The notes beneath the pieces were generated by a model. It did no database searches and had not been told where the DNA came from. It was given only the letters and a program-made list of their open reading frames with translations. Positions 37,629-45,492 of a DNA stretch of 64,000 nt are shown piece after piece. This DNA comes from Pedobacter helvus (GTDB lineage Bacteria > Bacteroidota > Bacteroidia > Sphingobacteriales > Sphingobacteriaceae), in assembly GCF_005925325.1 (NCBI RefSeq), contig NZ_SRMP01000002.1, forward strand, positions 558,001 to 622,000. The letters are read 5' to 3'. How positions within the stretch are numbered: the stretch's first letter is position 1; every line of letters starts with the position of its first letter. The translations under genes and the position numbers were made by a program.

Positions 37629-38054
37629 CAATATATAATTGTTTGCTATAGCGATGACGCTATCATGATACAAAACGAAGGTATTTGAGCTTTAAATATA
37701 TGGTTTATTGATTAAGGACGGGGAATTGTATCTAAAGTTTAACAAAATTTTACATTAGCAAAGGAGGGAAAGGCATTTTTGGCTAAAGCCAATTTTGTTT
37801 GTTTTTTACCCGTCTGCCTTAGCTGACGGTAATTTAAATAGTGCCAGTAGTTTTTGTTGCTACACCTGATGGAAATGGAAACCCCGCACACGAGTGAAAC
37901 GAGGGGAGGAGTTGTAATGTACAGCAGGGCTATCGGGGCATAGCTGTGATGAATTTGCTGTTCTAAAAAAAATGTCATTCTGAGGAACGAAGAATCTGTA
38001 AGTTTCGCTAGTTAAGGAATAGACTCTTCGCTGCGCTCAGAATGACAAGGTATA
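37629..38054. repeat. Gene-free 426-base stretch with a composite palindrome and a GTCAT hairpin
   Basis: No credible gene; an ORF at 37739-37978 on the minus strand is made of repeat sequence. A divergent copy of the composite palindrome spans 37862-37931: left arm ACACCTGATGGAAATGGAA, inner CCCC...GGGG hairpin, right arm GAGTTGTAATGTACAGCAGG. A GTCAT hairpin (37973-38047) has perfect 12-base ends TGTCATTCTGAG / CTCAGAATGACA and may serve as the 3' hairpin of the nitroreductase gene. The first 50 bases of this stretch hold the upstream region of the surface-protein gene. Confidence 0.75.
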
Positions 38055-38684
38055 CTACTTCTGGATAATGAAGTTTTCTTTCGATTGACGTACTTTTTTC
38101 AAGCCGACTAGCCAATCGTTAGCCTCATCACGGTAGCCTAAAGGTAAAACGGTAACGCTTTTTAAACCTTGTGCGCCTAAGTTCAAGATTTCGTCATATT
38201 TCACATTGTCGAAACCTTCCATTGGCGTAGCGTCTACTTTTAACAAAGCTGCTTCGGCAATAGCGGTACCAAAAGAGATATAAGCCTGACGAGCCGCGTG
38301 TTCAAAATTAATTTCAGCTTCTCTAGGTAAATACATGATTTTTAAACGAGCTACGTAGTCTGCTGTAGCTTCTGCAGGTACGCCACGTTCCGCATTAGTA
38401 CGGTTAAATGCCTCGTCAATTCTCTCTTCTGTATAGTTGTCCCAAGCTGCGAAAACCAATACGTGAGATGCATCTACAATTTGCGATTGACCGAAAGAGT
38501 GAGGCAATAATTCTTGTTTTAAGGCAGGATCTGTAACTACAATTACTTTGAAAGGTTGTAAGCCAGACGATGAAGGCGCCAAACGGGCAGCTTCTAAGAT
38601 TTGATCTACTTTTTCTTGCGGAACAGCTTGGCCGTTCATTTTTTTAGTGGCGTAACGCCAGTTTAATGCTTCAATTAAGCTCAT
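38055..38684 (-). CDS. NAD(P)H-dependent nitroreductase-family oxidoreductase
   Basis: An FMN-dependent oxidoreductase of 209 residues (start MSLIEALNWRYATKK at 38684, the usual family N-terminus; earlier in-frame ATG ignored). The nitroreductase pattern is visible: RYATKKMNG near 10-18 and APSSSGLQPFKVIVV near 37-51 for FMN and substrate contacts, AFNRTNAERGVP, and a C-terminal TVLPLGYRDEANDW. It resembles NfsB-type enzymes that reduce nitro compounds or quinones. The TetR regulator gene ends 7 bases upstream on the same strand, so the pair is an operon and the enzyme is probably induced by a compound sensed by the regulator. Confidence 0.93.
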   Translation of the reverse strand: MSLIEALNWRYATKKMNGQAVPQEKVDQILEAARLAPSSSGLQPFKVIVVTDPALKQELLPHSFGQSQIVDASHVLVFAAWDNYTEERIDEAFNRTNAERGVPAEATADYVARLKIMYLPREAEINFEHAARQAYISFGTAIAEAALLKVDATPMEGFDNVKYDEILNLGAQGLKSVTVLPLGYRDEANDWLVGLKKVRQSKENFIIQK

Positions 38685-38691
38685 GATTTTT

Positions 38692-39288
38692 TTAACGATT
38701 GATATTTTTAATAAATCCTTGTATGGCATCCAGAAGGATTTGCTGTTGCATTTCGTCGGGAGCCGCAGTAATGTTAACCATGTTGATAGATGTTAGTCCG
38801 TGGAGGATAGACCAAAGCGTATGAAATTTCAGGTACTTTCGCTGCTCGTCTGCTTCTACCATCAAACTGCTAATTACTTGAATAATGTTGCCGCTGAATT
38901 TGCATATTTCTTCAATTTCTTTGGCTTTTTGGCAACTGGGAATACCCAAGCCGAACATCATTTTATAATAGGCAGAGTTGCTAAAAGCGAAGTCGAAATA
39001 GGTGAGTGCCATTTGGGTAAGCTGCTGTTCTGGTTCAGTATATTTCTCTCTAGTACTTTGGATGGCACCTGCAAGCATATTAAAACCATTTCTTACAAAC
39101 TCTTCTTGTATAGCATCCTTGTTTTCGAAATGGTTATATACAACAGGCAAGCTATATCCAATAGCTTCAGCTATTTTTCTGATAGAAACTGCCTGCCAAC
39201 CTTCTTGTAGCACAATTTCTTCTGCCACTTTCAGGATTGCATTTTTGGTGAGTTCTTTTTGCTTTTGCCTATCGTTTTTAACTAACAT
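38692..39288 (-). CDS. TetR-family transcriptional repressor
   Basis: A 198-residue repressor. The N-terminal helix-turn-helix is clear (ILKVAEEIVLQEGWQAVSIRKIAEAIGYSLPVVYNHFENKDAIQEEF, about 18-64), followed by an all-helical ligand domain with a WSILHGLTSINM helix near 160-171 of the WHG/TetR_C group. The nitroreductase gene begins 7 bases after its stop, suggesting joint control. Two near-palindromic sites, TAACACTGTTA and TAACAGTGTTA, lie just upstream of its start and are the probable operators, allowing autorepression. The ligand is unknown. Confidence 0.93.
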   Translation of the reverse strand: MLVKNDRQKQKELTKNAILKVAEEIVLQEGWQAVSIRKIAEAIGYSLPVVYNHFENKDAIQEEFVRNGFNMLAGAIQSTREKYTEPEQQLTQMALTYFDFAFSNSAYYKMMFGLGIPSCQKAKEIEEICKFSGNIIQVISSLMVEADEQRKYLKFHTLWSILHGLTSINMVNITAAPDEMQQQILLDAIQGFIKNINR

Positions 39289-39300
39289 CTTGTATTAAGT

Positions 39301-39336
39301 TAACACTGTTAGCAAAAGTAAAAGTTAACAGTGTTA
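39301..39336 (-). promoter_or_regulatory. Two TetR-type operator sites before the TetR-nitroreductase operon
   Basis: TAACACTGTTA (39301-39311) and TAACAGTGTTA (39326-39336) are both 5-base inverted repeats around one central base, 25 bases apart centre to centre. Between them, read on the minus strand, is TACTTTTG, a match to the -7 element. Repressor binding would cover the promoter. The rest of 39337-39564 shows no gene. Confidence 0.7.
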
Positions 39337-39564
39337 GCTAAAAGGGTGTTTGTCGTTTTTGACGGAAAGATGATACAACTGTATTGAAACTAAAAATTGC
39401 TAATAATCAAAATCATCAATTTGAATAAAGAAAAGGCTCTTTTAGAAAAACAATTTCATAGTAAATAGAGTTGTTTTTATGCAAGCATAGCTTAGGGCAT
39501 TTCAAAATCATACGCTCTTAAGTTTCTTGCGAATGGTCAATTGTAGATACCAAATTTAAACGAG

Positions 39565-40521
39565 ATGAAAAAGTTGATATTATCAGCCGTGCTTATAGTT
39601 GCTGCAACCGTAAGTGCTTGGGCTCAAGAAGGCAGAGGTTTTTATTTGAAACCTACTGGAAGTTATTTCATTAAAGTTACCCCCGTAGAATTTCCAAATG
39701 TTGGTGAATTGCAACCCAGGGACAGGGTATTTAACATTAATCCCTTAACTGGGGCACAGACTTTAATTTCTGAAGAGGCAATTACTGGCTCTTTCGGACA
39801 GGGTTGGAGAGCTGGTTTAACTGGGGGATTCAGGTTTGGTTCGGTAGTGGCCTTTGAAATGGGAGTGAATTACTTCCAGAGTGATAAACAAACCATGGCT
39901 AGGCAAACTGGTTACAATCAGAATAATGGAAATGTTTTGCTATCTGTTCATTCGCAAGGACAAGTGAAGGCAATTGATTTAACGCCTTCTCTAGTGTTTC
40001 ACGTTCCTACTGCAAGCAGTTTCAAGCCTTATTTGAAAGTAGGCGCAGTGCTTCCGGTGTATGGTTATTTAGATATTAAAACTACCTTGAATGACCAAAC
40101 TGGAACGATTGCGAGTGAGATTAATCCGGCATTGAGGGCGGTGGAATTAACCAGAGAAGAGCGTGTGGAACCTAAGCCAACTATTGGGGTTTTAGCTGCT
40201 GCTGGATTTAGTGTGCCTATCGGTTCTAAATTGAGTTTCTTCAGTGAAATAGAATATCGCAATGTTTCTGTTGGTAGTAAAGAAAAAGAAGTGCGAAAAT
40301 TTGAAGGTACAGGTACTACATTAGTAGGAACCAGAGTGCCAGTAACGATTGATAATTTGCCAACTGCGCAACGTTATACCAATTACCACAAGAAAATAGA
40401 CCAGAATTCTAATGTGCCTGGTAACGCAAATTATGATCCGGATAAAAGAGGAGATGATTTGAGATCGTATATTAACATTGGAGGTTTGGGAATGAACGTA
40501 GGATTGAAGTTGGCTTTTTAG
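39565..40521 (+). CDS. Outer-membrane beta-barrel protein
   Basis: A 318-residue protein with a signal peptide (1-20, MKKLILSAVLIVAATVSAWAQ). The mature part has alternating hydrophobic strands and glycine-rich turns of an OmpA/porin-like barrel: QGWRAGLTGGFRFGSVVAFEMGVNYFQSD near 75-105, FKPYLKVGAVLPVYGYL near 152-168, KLSFFSEIEYRNVSVG near 222-237, and the end INIGGLGMNVGLKLAF, whose final Phe suits BAM recognition. It has no plug or OmpA peptidoglycan domain, so specific function is unknown. It stands alone, divergent from the TetR operon. A long hairpin follows at 40550-40600. Confidence 0.85.
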   Translation: MKKLILSAVLIVAATVSAWAQEGRGFYLKPTGSYFIKVTPVEFPNVGELQPRDRVFNINPLTGAQTLISEEAITGSFGQGWRAGLTGGFRFGSVVAFEMGVNYFQSDKQTMARQTGYNQNNGNVLLSVHSQGQVKAIDLTPSLVFHVPTASSFKPYLKVGAVLPVYGYLDIKTTLNDQTGTIASEINPALRAVELTREERVEPKPTIGVLAAAGFSVPIGSKLSFFSEIEYRNVSVGSKEKEVRKFEGTGTTLVGTRVPVTIDNLPTAQRYTNYHKKIDQNSNVPGNANYDPDKRGDDLRSYINIGGLGMNVGLKLAF

Positions 40522-40549
40522 GCCTTCTAAATATTTCTTAACTTGTGTT

Positions 40550-40600
40550 TGATAACCACGTAGATAATAGAATTAATTGCTATTTGTCTATGTGGTTATT
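40550..40600. terminator. Bidirectional hairpin between convergent genes
   Basis: ATAACCACGTAGATAA is mirrored by TTGTCTATGTGGTTAT with two mismatches and a 17-base loop. It lies between the barrel gene and the DUF1398-like gene. There is no clear T-run, so termination is likely but not certain. Confidence 0.6.
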
Positions 40601-40606
40601 CTGTAT

Positions 40607-40996
40607 TTAGCTAGGAATTTGCTCTAGTAAAATTTCTTCGCCCGCCTTATCGTAATAAATGCAAGTCATTTGATCTAAATCGACTACCCATTTCTCAATT
40701 CCATTTTCAGCGCAATCTTTGCAAAAAGTGTAATAATCTGTTTGTCCTTGTTGGTGGGCTTTTAATTGCTTTACAAATTGCTCTTTGTTGATATCTGTTG
40801 ATATTTCAAGGTTTTCATATTGAGCTGTTGATGAAGTACGATATTCATTAGCGCCGTGATATTCCGTGTGACTATCTTTTACCCAAGTTTCAAATCCTAA
40901 AACGCCCATTTCCTTAATTTCTTGGATATATCTAGGGAAATCTCCTCCAGATTTCACTTTACTGTGTACATCTTCTATCTGTGATACTGTAAACAT
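40607..40996 (-). CDS. DUF1398-family protein
   Basis: A 129-residue cytoplasmic protein starting at 40996 (MFTVSQIEDVHSKVKSG); an upstream in-frame start would run into a terminator hairpin. The pattern GGDFPRYIQEIKEMGVLGFETWVKDSHTEYHG near 18-49 and the end CAENGIEKWVVDLDQMTCIYYDKAG near 95-119 match the DUF1398 family (E. coli YbcV relatives), whose biochemical role is unknown. It follows msrA on the same strand, but a terminator lies between, so it is probably transcribed separately. Confidence 0.82.
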   Translation of the reverse strand: MFTVSQIEDVHSKVKSGGDFPRYIQEIKEMGVLGFETWVKDSHTEYHGANEYRTSSTAQYENLEISTDINKEQFVKQLKAHQQGQTDYYTFCKDCAENGIEKWVVDLDQMTCIYYDKAGEEILLEQIPS

Positions 40997-41053
40997 ATTT
41001 ACTTTGGTTAGTATTATAAAGATGGGATGAATAGACGAAATTTCATTACGGCA

Positions 41054-41086
41054 GAAAAAAATAATGGGTGGAAAATCTTCCACCCA
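41054..41086 (-). terminator. Terminator of msrA
   Basis: On the minus strand, a perfect 9-base-pair stem TGGGTGGAA / TTCCACCCA with a 4-base loop (41065-41086) followed by TTATTTTTTT, just after the msrA stop. Confidence 0.85.
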
Positions 41087-41090
41087 CGTA

Positions 41091-41690
41091 TTAATTTTTA
41101 ATTTTTGTTTTGAACAACTTTTCTAGTTTATCCATTTTTGGCAAAATTACGGCTCTGCAATACGGCGCTTGACCATTCTTGATATAATAATCTTGATGGT
41201 AGTTTTCTGCCACGTAAAAAGTTTGCGCTTTATCAATAGCAGTCACTACTGGTTTGCCAAAAGCATTTTCTTTGTTAAGTAAGGCTTTATATTTCTCGGC
41301 AGTAGCTTTCTGTTGTTCATTGTGATAGAAAATTACCGAACGATATTGCGTACCAACATCTGCACCCTGTCTATTTAAAGTAGTTGGGTCGTGTAGTTTC
41401 CAAAAAATTTCAAGCAATTCTTCGTAGCTGATTTTTGTTGGATCATATTGCATTTCAATGACCTCTGCGTGTCCAGTGGTTCCGGTGCAAATATCTTCGT
41501 ACGTTGGATTAGCCAAGTGGCCGCCTTCGTAACCAGAACGAACGTTCGTTACACCATTTAATCGTTGGAACACAGCTTCGGTGCACCAAAAGCAGCCCAT
41601 ACCAAAAGTTGCTTTTTCTAATTTAGGTTTTTGGGCATCAGCGCCAAGTATAGAGAAGAGAATTAAAGACGTCATAATTAACCTTTTCAT
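41091..41690 (-). CDS. msrA: Peptide-methionine (S)-S-oxide reductase, exported form
   Basis: Repairs oxidised methionine (S-sulfoxide) in proteins. The start at 41690 (MKRLIMTSLILFSILGADAQ) gives 199 residues with a signal peptide, so the enzyme acts in the periplasm; the 60 residues of an earlier frame overlap a repeat and are not coding. The active-site motif GCFWC gives catalytic Cys33 and Cys36. Other family blocks are YEGGHLANPTYEDICTGTTGHAEVIEM, FWKLHDPTTLNRQGADVGTQYRSVIFY and ENYHQDYY. It is the MsrA domain alone; no MsrB fusion is present. Confidence 0.95.
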   Translation of the reverse strand: MKRLIMTSLILFSILGADAQKPKLEKATFGMGCFWCTEAVFQRLNGVTNVRSGYEGGHLANPTYEDICTGTTGHAEVIEMQYDPTKISYEELLEIFWKLHDPTTLNRQGADVGTQYRSVIFYHNEQQKATAEKYKALLNKENAFGKPVVTAIDKAQTFYVAENYHQDYYIKNGQAPYCRAVILPKMDKLEKLFKTKIKN

Positions 41691-42088
41691 TTTTTTTGTG
41701 TTTATGTAATTATACGTAAAAGCGCCGGAAAAAGTTCTCTGTTGATGTAAAAATGACAAGCTGCTTAATAACGGGAGGTTTTTAAGCAATGGATAGGAAG
41801 GATCGATAATTGGTAGGATAAAATCGCATCTTAGCCCCGATTGAAGGCGGCAGCCCCGAAGAAATAACATGACTGAGGGCTATAGCCGTAAAGCGGGAAG
41901 AGCAACAGATAGTACTACTGAGATTGCGCTCCTTAAAACAAATAAGTTATTACTTTTGGCTTAGTTAAGTATGGTTTGTTAATAACTTAAGTGTTTGTTG
42001 TTGAAGTTGATATGTTGATATTTTTCTAAATAATGAGGTTTGTTAACATATCTTTTCTAAATTTAACTTGAACATTAAAATAAAAGAT
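41691..42088. repeat. Gene-free 398-base divergent region with a composite palindrome copy
   Basis: A copy of the composite palindrome lies at 41833-41899: left arm AGCCCCGATTGAAGGCGG, right arm GGGCTATAGCCGTAAAGCGGGA. The part nearer the oxygenase gene (41950-42085) is AT-rich with two GGTTTGTTAA motifs, and TACTTTTG near 41952 is a possible -7 element. No small gene was found. Confidence 0.6.
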
Positions 42089-43051
42089 ATGTCAACACCT
42101 TATATTCCGTGTTTAGATCTAAACACTTATGTAAACGGAACCGAAGAGCAACGTAAAAAATTCTCTGATGAGTTAGGTAAAGCTTTCAACGATTCGGGTT
42201 TCGTAACGATTACCAACCACGGCGTTAGTCAGGAGCTTATAGATAAACTCTATAAAAACATTAAAGAGTTATTTGCGCTGCCAGTTGATGTGAAACGTAA
42301 ATATGAAAAAGTAGAATTAGCGGGTCAACGTGGTTATACCAGTGCTGGTAAAGAAACAGCAAAAGGTGCAAAAACTGCAGATTTAAAAGAATTTTGGCAA
42401 ATAGGCCAAACGGTTACTGACGGCGATCCGATAAAAAATGAATATCCGGAAAATGAGGTGGTAGAGGAAATTCCAGAGTTCAATCCAGTGACGAGAGAGA
42501 TTTATCAAAAACTGGAAGAAAACGGTAAGCACTTATTGAGAGCAATCGCTACTTATTTAGGTTTGCCAATTGATTATTTTGATCAACATGTGCACAATGG
42601 AAATTCGATTTTAAGAGGAATTCACTATTTCCCGATCGAGGATCCAGATTCGATTGCTCCAGATGCGGTACGTGCTGGTGCACATGAGGATATTAACTTA
42701 ATTACTTTGTTAATTGGAGCTAGCGCTGATGGTTTAGAAGTGTTAACTCGTAGTAATGAGTGGTTGCCGATTAAGGCCCATCATACCGATATTGTAGTAA
42801 ATGTAGGTGATATGTTGCAGCGTTTAACGAACAATAAATTGCGTTCTACTACGCATAGAGTAGTAAATCCACCTCGTGAGTTGATGAAGACGTCGCGTTT
42901 TTCGGTTCCTTTCTTTTTGCATCCGCGAAGCAATATGGATTTAACAAGTTTAGATTCTTGTATTGATGCTGAACATCCAAAAGCCTACAGCGACATGACT
43001 GCTGGCGAATACTTGGATGAACGTTTAAGAGAGATTGGTTTAAAGATGTAA
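42089..43051 (+). CDS. 2-oxoglutarate/Fe(II)-dependent oxygenase, isopenicillin N synthase-like family
   Basis: A 320-residue non-haem iron oxygenase. The ATG at 42089 (MSTPYIPCLDL) is used; the frame also opens at a TTG 7 codons earlier. The N-terminal DIOX_N domain has FNDSGFVTITNHGV near 33-46. The catalytic jelly-roll carries the iron ligands His199 and Asp201 (AHEDINLITLL) and His256 (THRVVNP), with the RFS motif Arg270-Ser272 for the 2-oxoglutarate carboxylate. Despite the family name, beta-lactam synthesis is not expected; homologues of this sort in Bacteroidota are uncharacterised. It is a single-gene unit ended by a bidirectional terminator. Confidence 0.92.
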   Translation: MSTPYIPCLDLNTYVNGTEEQRKKFSDELGKAFNDSGFVTITNHGVSQELIDKLYKNIKELFALPVDVKRKYEKVELAGQRGYTSAGKETAKGAKTADLKEFWQIGQTVTDGDPIKNEYPENEVVEEIPEFNPVTREIYQKLEENGKHLLRAIATYLGLPIDYFDQHVHNGNSILRGIHYFPIEDPDSIAPDAVRAGAHEDINLITLLIGASADGLEVLTRSNEWLPIKAHHTDIVVNVGDMLQRLTNNKLRSTTHRVVNPPRELMKTSRFSVPFFLHPRSNMDLTSLDSCIDAEHPKAYSDMTAGEYLDERLREIGLKM

Positions 43052-43072
43052 ACTGAACAGTGGTATAAGTAG

Positions 43073-43107
43073 AAAAGCAGCTAAATTAATTAGCTGCTTT
43101 TTTATTT
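43073..43107. terminator. Bidirectional terminator between convergent genes
   Basis: Perfect 12-base-pair stem AAAAGCAGCTAA / TTAGCTGCTTTT, 5-base loop, then TTTATTT. It serves the oxygenase gene and, in reverse, the OstA-like gene, whose stop (43102) lies inside it. Confidence 0.92.
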
Positions 43108-45375
43108 CTGTTTAATTAGGCTGTCAACCTTAATTGAATCGATAGCCTTTGGTTGCGATTTCGGTATTTCAGCAGGTTTAACTACTACTGGCTTGTCAAC
43201 CTGTTTGATTGCTTCCTTAATTGGTGTTTTAATCGGTGTAGTTTTGCTAGTGTTAGTAGTTTTACCTTTTGTGCCAGTAGTCGTTGCAGCGTTTGTTGGC
43301 ACTTTCGCTTTAGGTTTTGATGTAACTGGAACACCTTTAATGATGTCGGCCTTGCTGGTAGGTCTTAGTTCTGGTTTCCAGATGAAGCCAGTTAACAAAG
43401 CTTCTTTGGTAAGTTTGTGTAAAGGGTCTACCGCACCTTCAACCTCGCGAATAGTAACAATATGCGTAAGTTCCTTTTCAATAAACTTAAAAGTTAAACG
43501 GCTACTTACAGTTTGATTTACATTGTCGTATTCGCCTTTGTTATTTTTGCTGTAGTAAATACTCTCTGCATTACCATCTACATACATATTGCGAAGTTCT
43601 CCATTAACAAAGAAACCCGTAATAATTTTACCTTTCACTTGGTTAAACTTCGTTGAATCTCCTTCTACGTTAACGATAAAGCCATTTTGTAAAACCTGAA
43701 AATTATGGATTTTACTATTTTTGAAAAATACGTTGATGGTATCGCCTGTTTGCTGTGTGCCATCAGACCAAAGAATTGGATTTTTATACCAACGTAAAGT
43801 TGAGTCTGCGGAAGTATAAAACAGCGAATCTGCCTTAGCCTGCATATTAGATTTATAAACTCTCACATTGTGGAAGGCTTTAATAACCCTAGCTCTAACA
43901 GTATCAGCTGGGTTGGTAACCACCGTATCTTTTAATACAGGTTTTGCAACTTGGTTCGCCGCGTTTTTTACAGCAGTTGCGTTAGCTGTTTTGCCAGTGC
44001 TGGTTTCTTTTGTTTTTGCTGTGCTCGTAGCTGTTTTCTGTATTTTCGTTTTTACGGAATCTACTTTCGCTGCAGACGGAATAGCGATTTTCTTGAGCTT
44101 TGATAAGCTGTCGGCAACCAGGCTGTCTTGCTGTAATTTAAGGCTGGCGTTGGCTAAACTGTCTATTGGCAGCTTAGTAGGTGCCGCTATCTTTGGCTTT
44201 TCTCCTTCTTTTTCTAATTGCCTACGTTCTTTGCGGCTTAGTTTTCTATTTGGGGCTGCTGCTTTTTTGTTTTCCTCTTTTATCGCCTCGCCCTGCGCCT
44301 GCAATAATTTTCTTGCCTCTGCTTTTTCTTTGTCTTTCTCCGCTTTCTCCTTCTCGTCTTCAGTGCCAATCTCGTTATCTTTTTTAACTACCGGACGCTC
44401 CAGTAATTTTAAATCTTTTACCAAAGAGCGTTGACTTTCTAAAGTATCAGCTCCCATCCAAAGCGTATCTGGTATTTTTTTATTGTTTACCGTGATGCTA
44501 TCTTTTGTGCCAATACCTACATAAGCTTTCTGGGTAACAACTACGCGTTCTTCATCTCTGTAGTATTCTCCTAGCTGCCCCCATAGGCTGGTTTGGTCTT
44601 TGGTGTCTTTAAAAAGGATGTTTTTTACCGCTTTACCGTAGCCTTGTTTGCCATAGTAGTACAAGCTGTCGCCTTTTAAAGATCGACTGCCGTTGGTGTA
44701 TAAATTCTTTTTACCGAAATATGCATTTTCACTTTTAGTATTGTACGCACCATCTTCTGTGTAGAGTTTATCTTCTTTATTTTTGATATGTGTAGGGCCA
44801 TAAAAATTAGTCCAATTCGAAGCGGTATTGTAGCGTAAAGTTTCTTCGGATGTGATGGTCGTTTTCTCAGCAGTTACTACACGTACATTTATTTTGAAAT
44901 AAGCATCTCGGGTATTGGAAAAATAAAAACCCTCTGTACTTGTGATAGTTGCGTCTTTGTTTACTAACTTTCCTCCAGTGGTATATTTGCCGATTTTAGC
45001 CACCATGTCATAATCTAATACATTACTGGTTAGTGTGTTTTCTCGGTCAACTAGTTTTACATTTTTATCTAAATGTGCTTTTTTGGCATTGCCATCGTAG
45101 TTGAGAAGATCCGAATAAATGTTTAGCGTGTCTCCTTGATTGATGTGTACATTACCGAAAGCTTCAAAATAGTTTCTCGCAGAATAAAGGACTGCACTAT
45201 CACATCTTAAAATAGCTCCGTCATGACTGAAAACGGGTTTTCTTAAATAAGCAGCTGAAACTTTTGTATTATAGTTTGCATGTTCAGCGGTTTCCAATTT
45301 AATTTGGGTACGAGTTTGCGCTAACAATACAAATGGGCAAATCAGGAAAAGAAATAAAAGGCGTAACTTTTGCAC
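43102..45375 (-). CDS. OstA-like (LptA/LptD N-terminal-like) exported protein
   Basis: A 757-residue exported protein with a signal peptide (1-19, MQKLRLLFLFLICPFVLLAQ). Repeated OstA-like strands follow: HDGAILRCDSAVLYSARNYFEAFGNV, INQGDTLNIYSDLLNYDGNAKKAHLDKNV, TLTSNVLDYDMVAKIGKYTTGG. This is the beta-jellyroll of LptA/LptD that carries lipopolysaccharide across the periplasm. Residues about 330-480 are a lysine/alanine-rich low-complexity linker that interrupts the OstA strands, and the last 80 residues are a K/T/P-rich tail. A lipopolysaccharide transport role is inferred from family. It is divergent from tilS, 117 bases away. Confidence 0.87.
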   Translation of the reverse strand: MQKLRLLFLFLICPFVLLAQTRTQIKLETAEHANYNTKVSAAYLRKPVFSHDGAILRCDSAVLYSARNYFEAFGNVHINQGDTLNIYSDLLNYDGNAKKAHLDKNVKLVDRENTLTSNVLDYDMVAKIGKYTTGGKLVNKDATITSTEGFYFSNTRDAYFKINVRVVTAEKTTITSEETLRYNTASNWTNFYGPTHIKNKEDKLYTEDGAYNTKSENAYFGKKNLYTNGSRSLKGDSLYYYGKQGYGKAVKNILFKDTKDQTSLWGQLGEYYRDEERVVVTQKAYVGIGTKDSITVNNKKIPDTLWMGADTLESQRSLVKDLKLLERPVVKKDNEIGTEDEKEKAEKDKEKAEARKLLQAQGEAIKEENKKAAAPNRKLSRKERRQLEKEGEKPKIAAPTKLPIDSLANASLKLQQDSLVADSLSKLKKIAIPSAAKVDSVKTKIQKTATSTAKTKETSTGKTANATAVKNAANQVAKPVLKDTVVTNPADTVRARVIKAFHNVRVYKSNMQAKADSLFYTSADSTLRWYKNPILWSDGTQQTGDTINVFFKNSKIHNFQVLQNGFIVNVEGDSTKFNQVKGKIITGFFVNGELRNMYVDGNAESIYYSKNNKGEYDNVNQTVSSRLTFKFIEKELTHIVTIREVEGAVDPLHKLTKEALLTGFIWKPELRPTSKADIIKGVPVTSKPKAKVPTNAATTTGTKGKTTNTSKTTPIKTPIKEAIKQVDKPVVVKPAEIPKSQPKAIDSIKVDSLIKQK

Positions 45376-45481
45376 GGTACAAATTTACAATTTTAGATTC
45401 AGTTGGCAGTTATCAGCTAGCAATTTACAATAAACAGTTAAGCAGTTTCTACAATTAAACATTTAACCAAAATAAGTTTTT

Positions 45482-45489
45482 TACTTTTG
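45482..45489 (+). promoter_or_regulatory. Candidate -7 element of tilS
   Basis: TACTTTTG matches TAnnTTTG and ends 3 bases before the chosen ATG at 45493. No TTG lies at standard spacing. If real, the mRNA would be leaderless. Confidence 0.4.
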
Positions 45490-45492
45490 AAC

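Noticed and set aside
37739..37978. Minus-strand ORF of 79 codons
   Set aside because: It runs through the composite palindrome and the edge of a GTCAT hairpin; composition and position show it is repeat sequence.
41691..41870. 60-codon extension of MsrA
   Set aside because: It overlaps a composite palindrome and would hide the signal peptide beginning at 41690.
43868..44434. 188-codon plus-strand ORF opposite the OstA-like gene
   Set aside because: It is the antisense of the low-complexity K/A-rich linker; its F/L/S-rich translation is an artefact.
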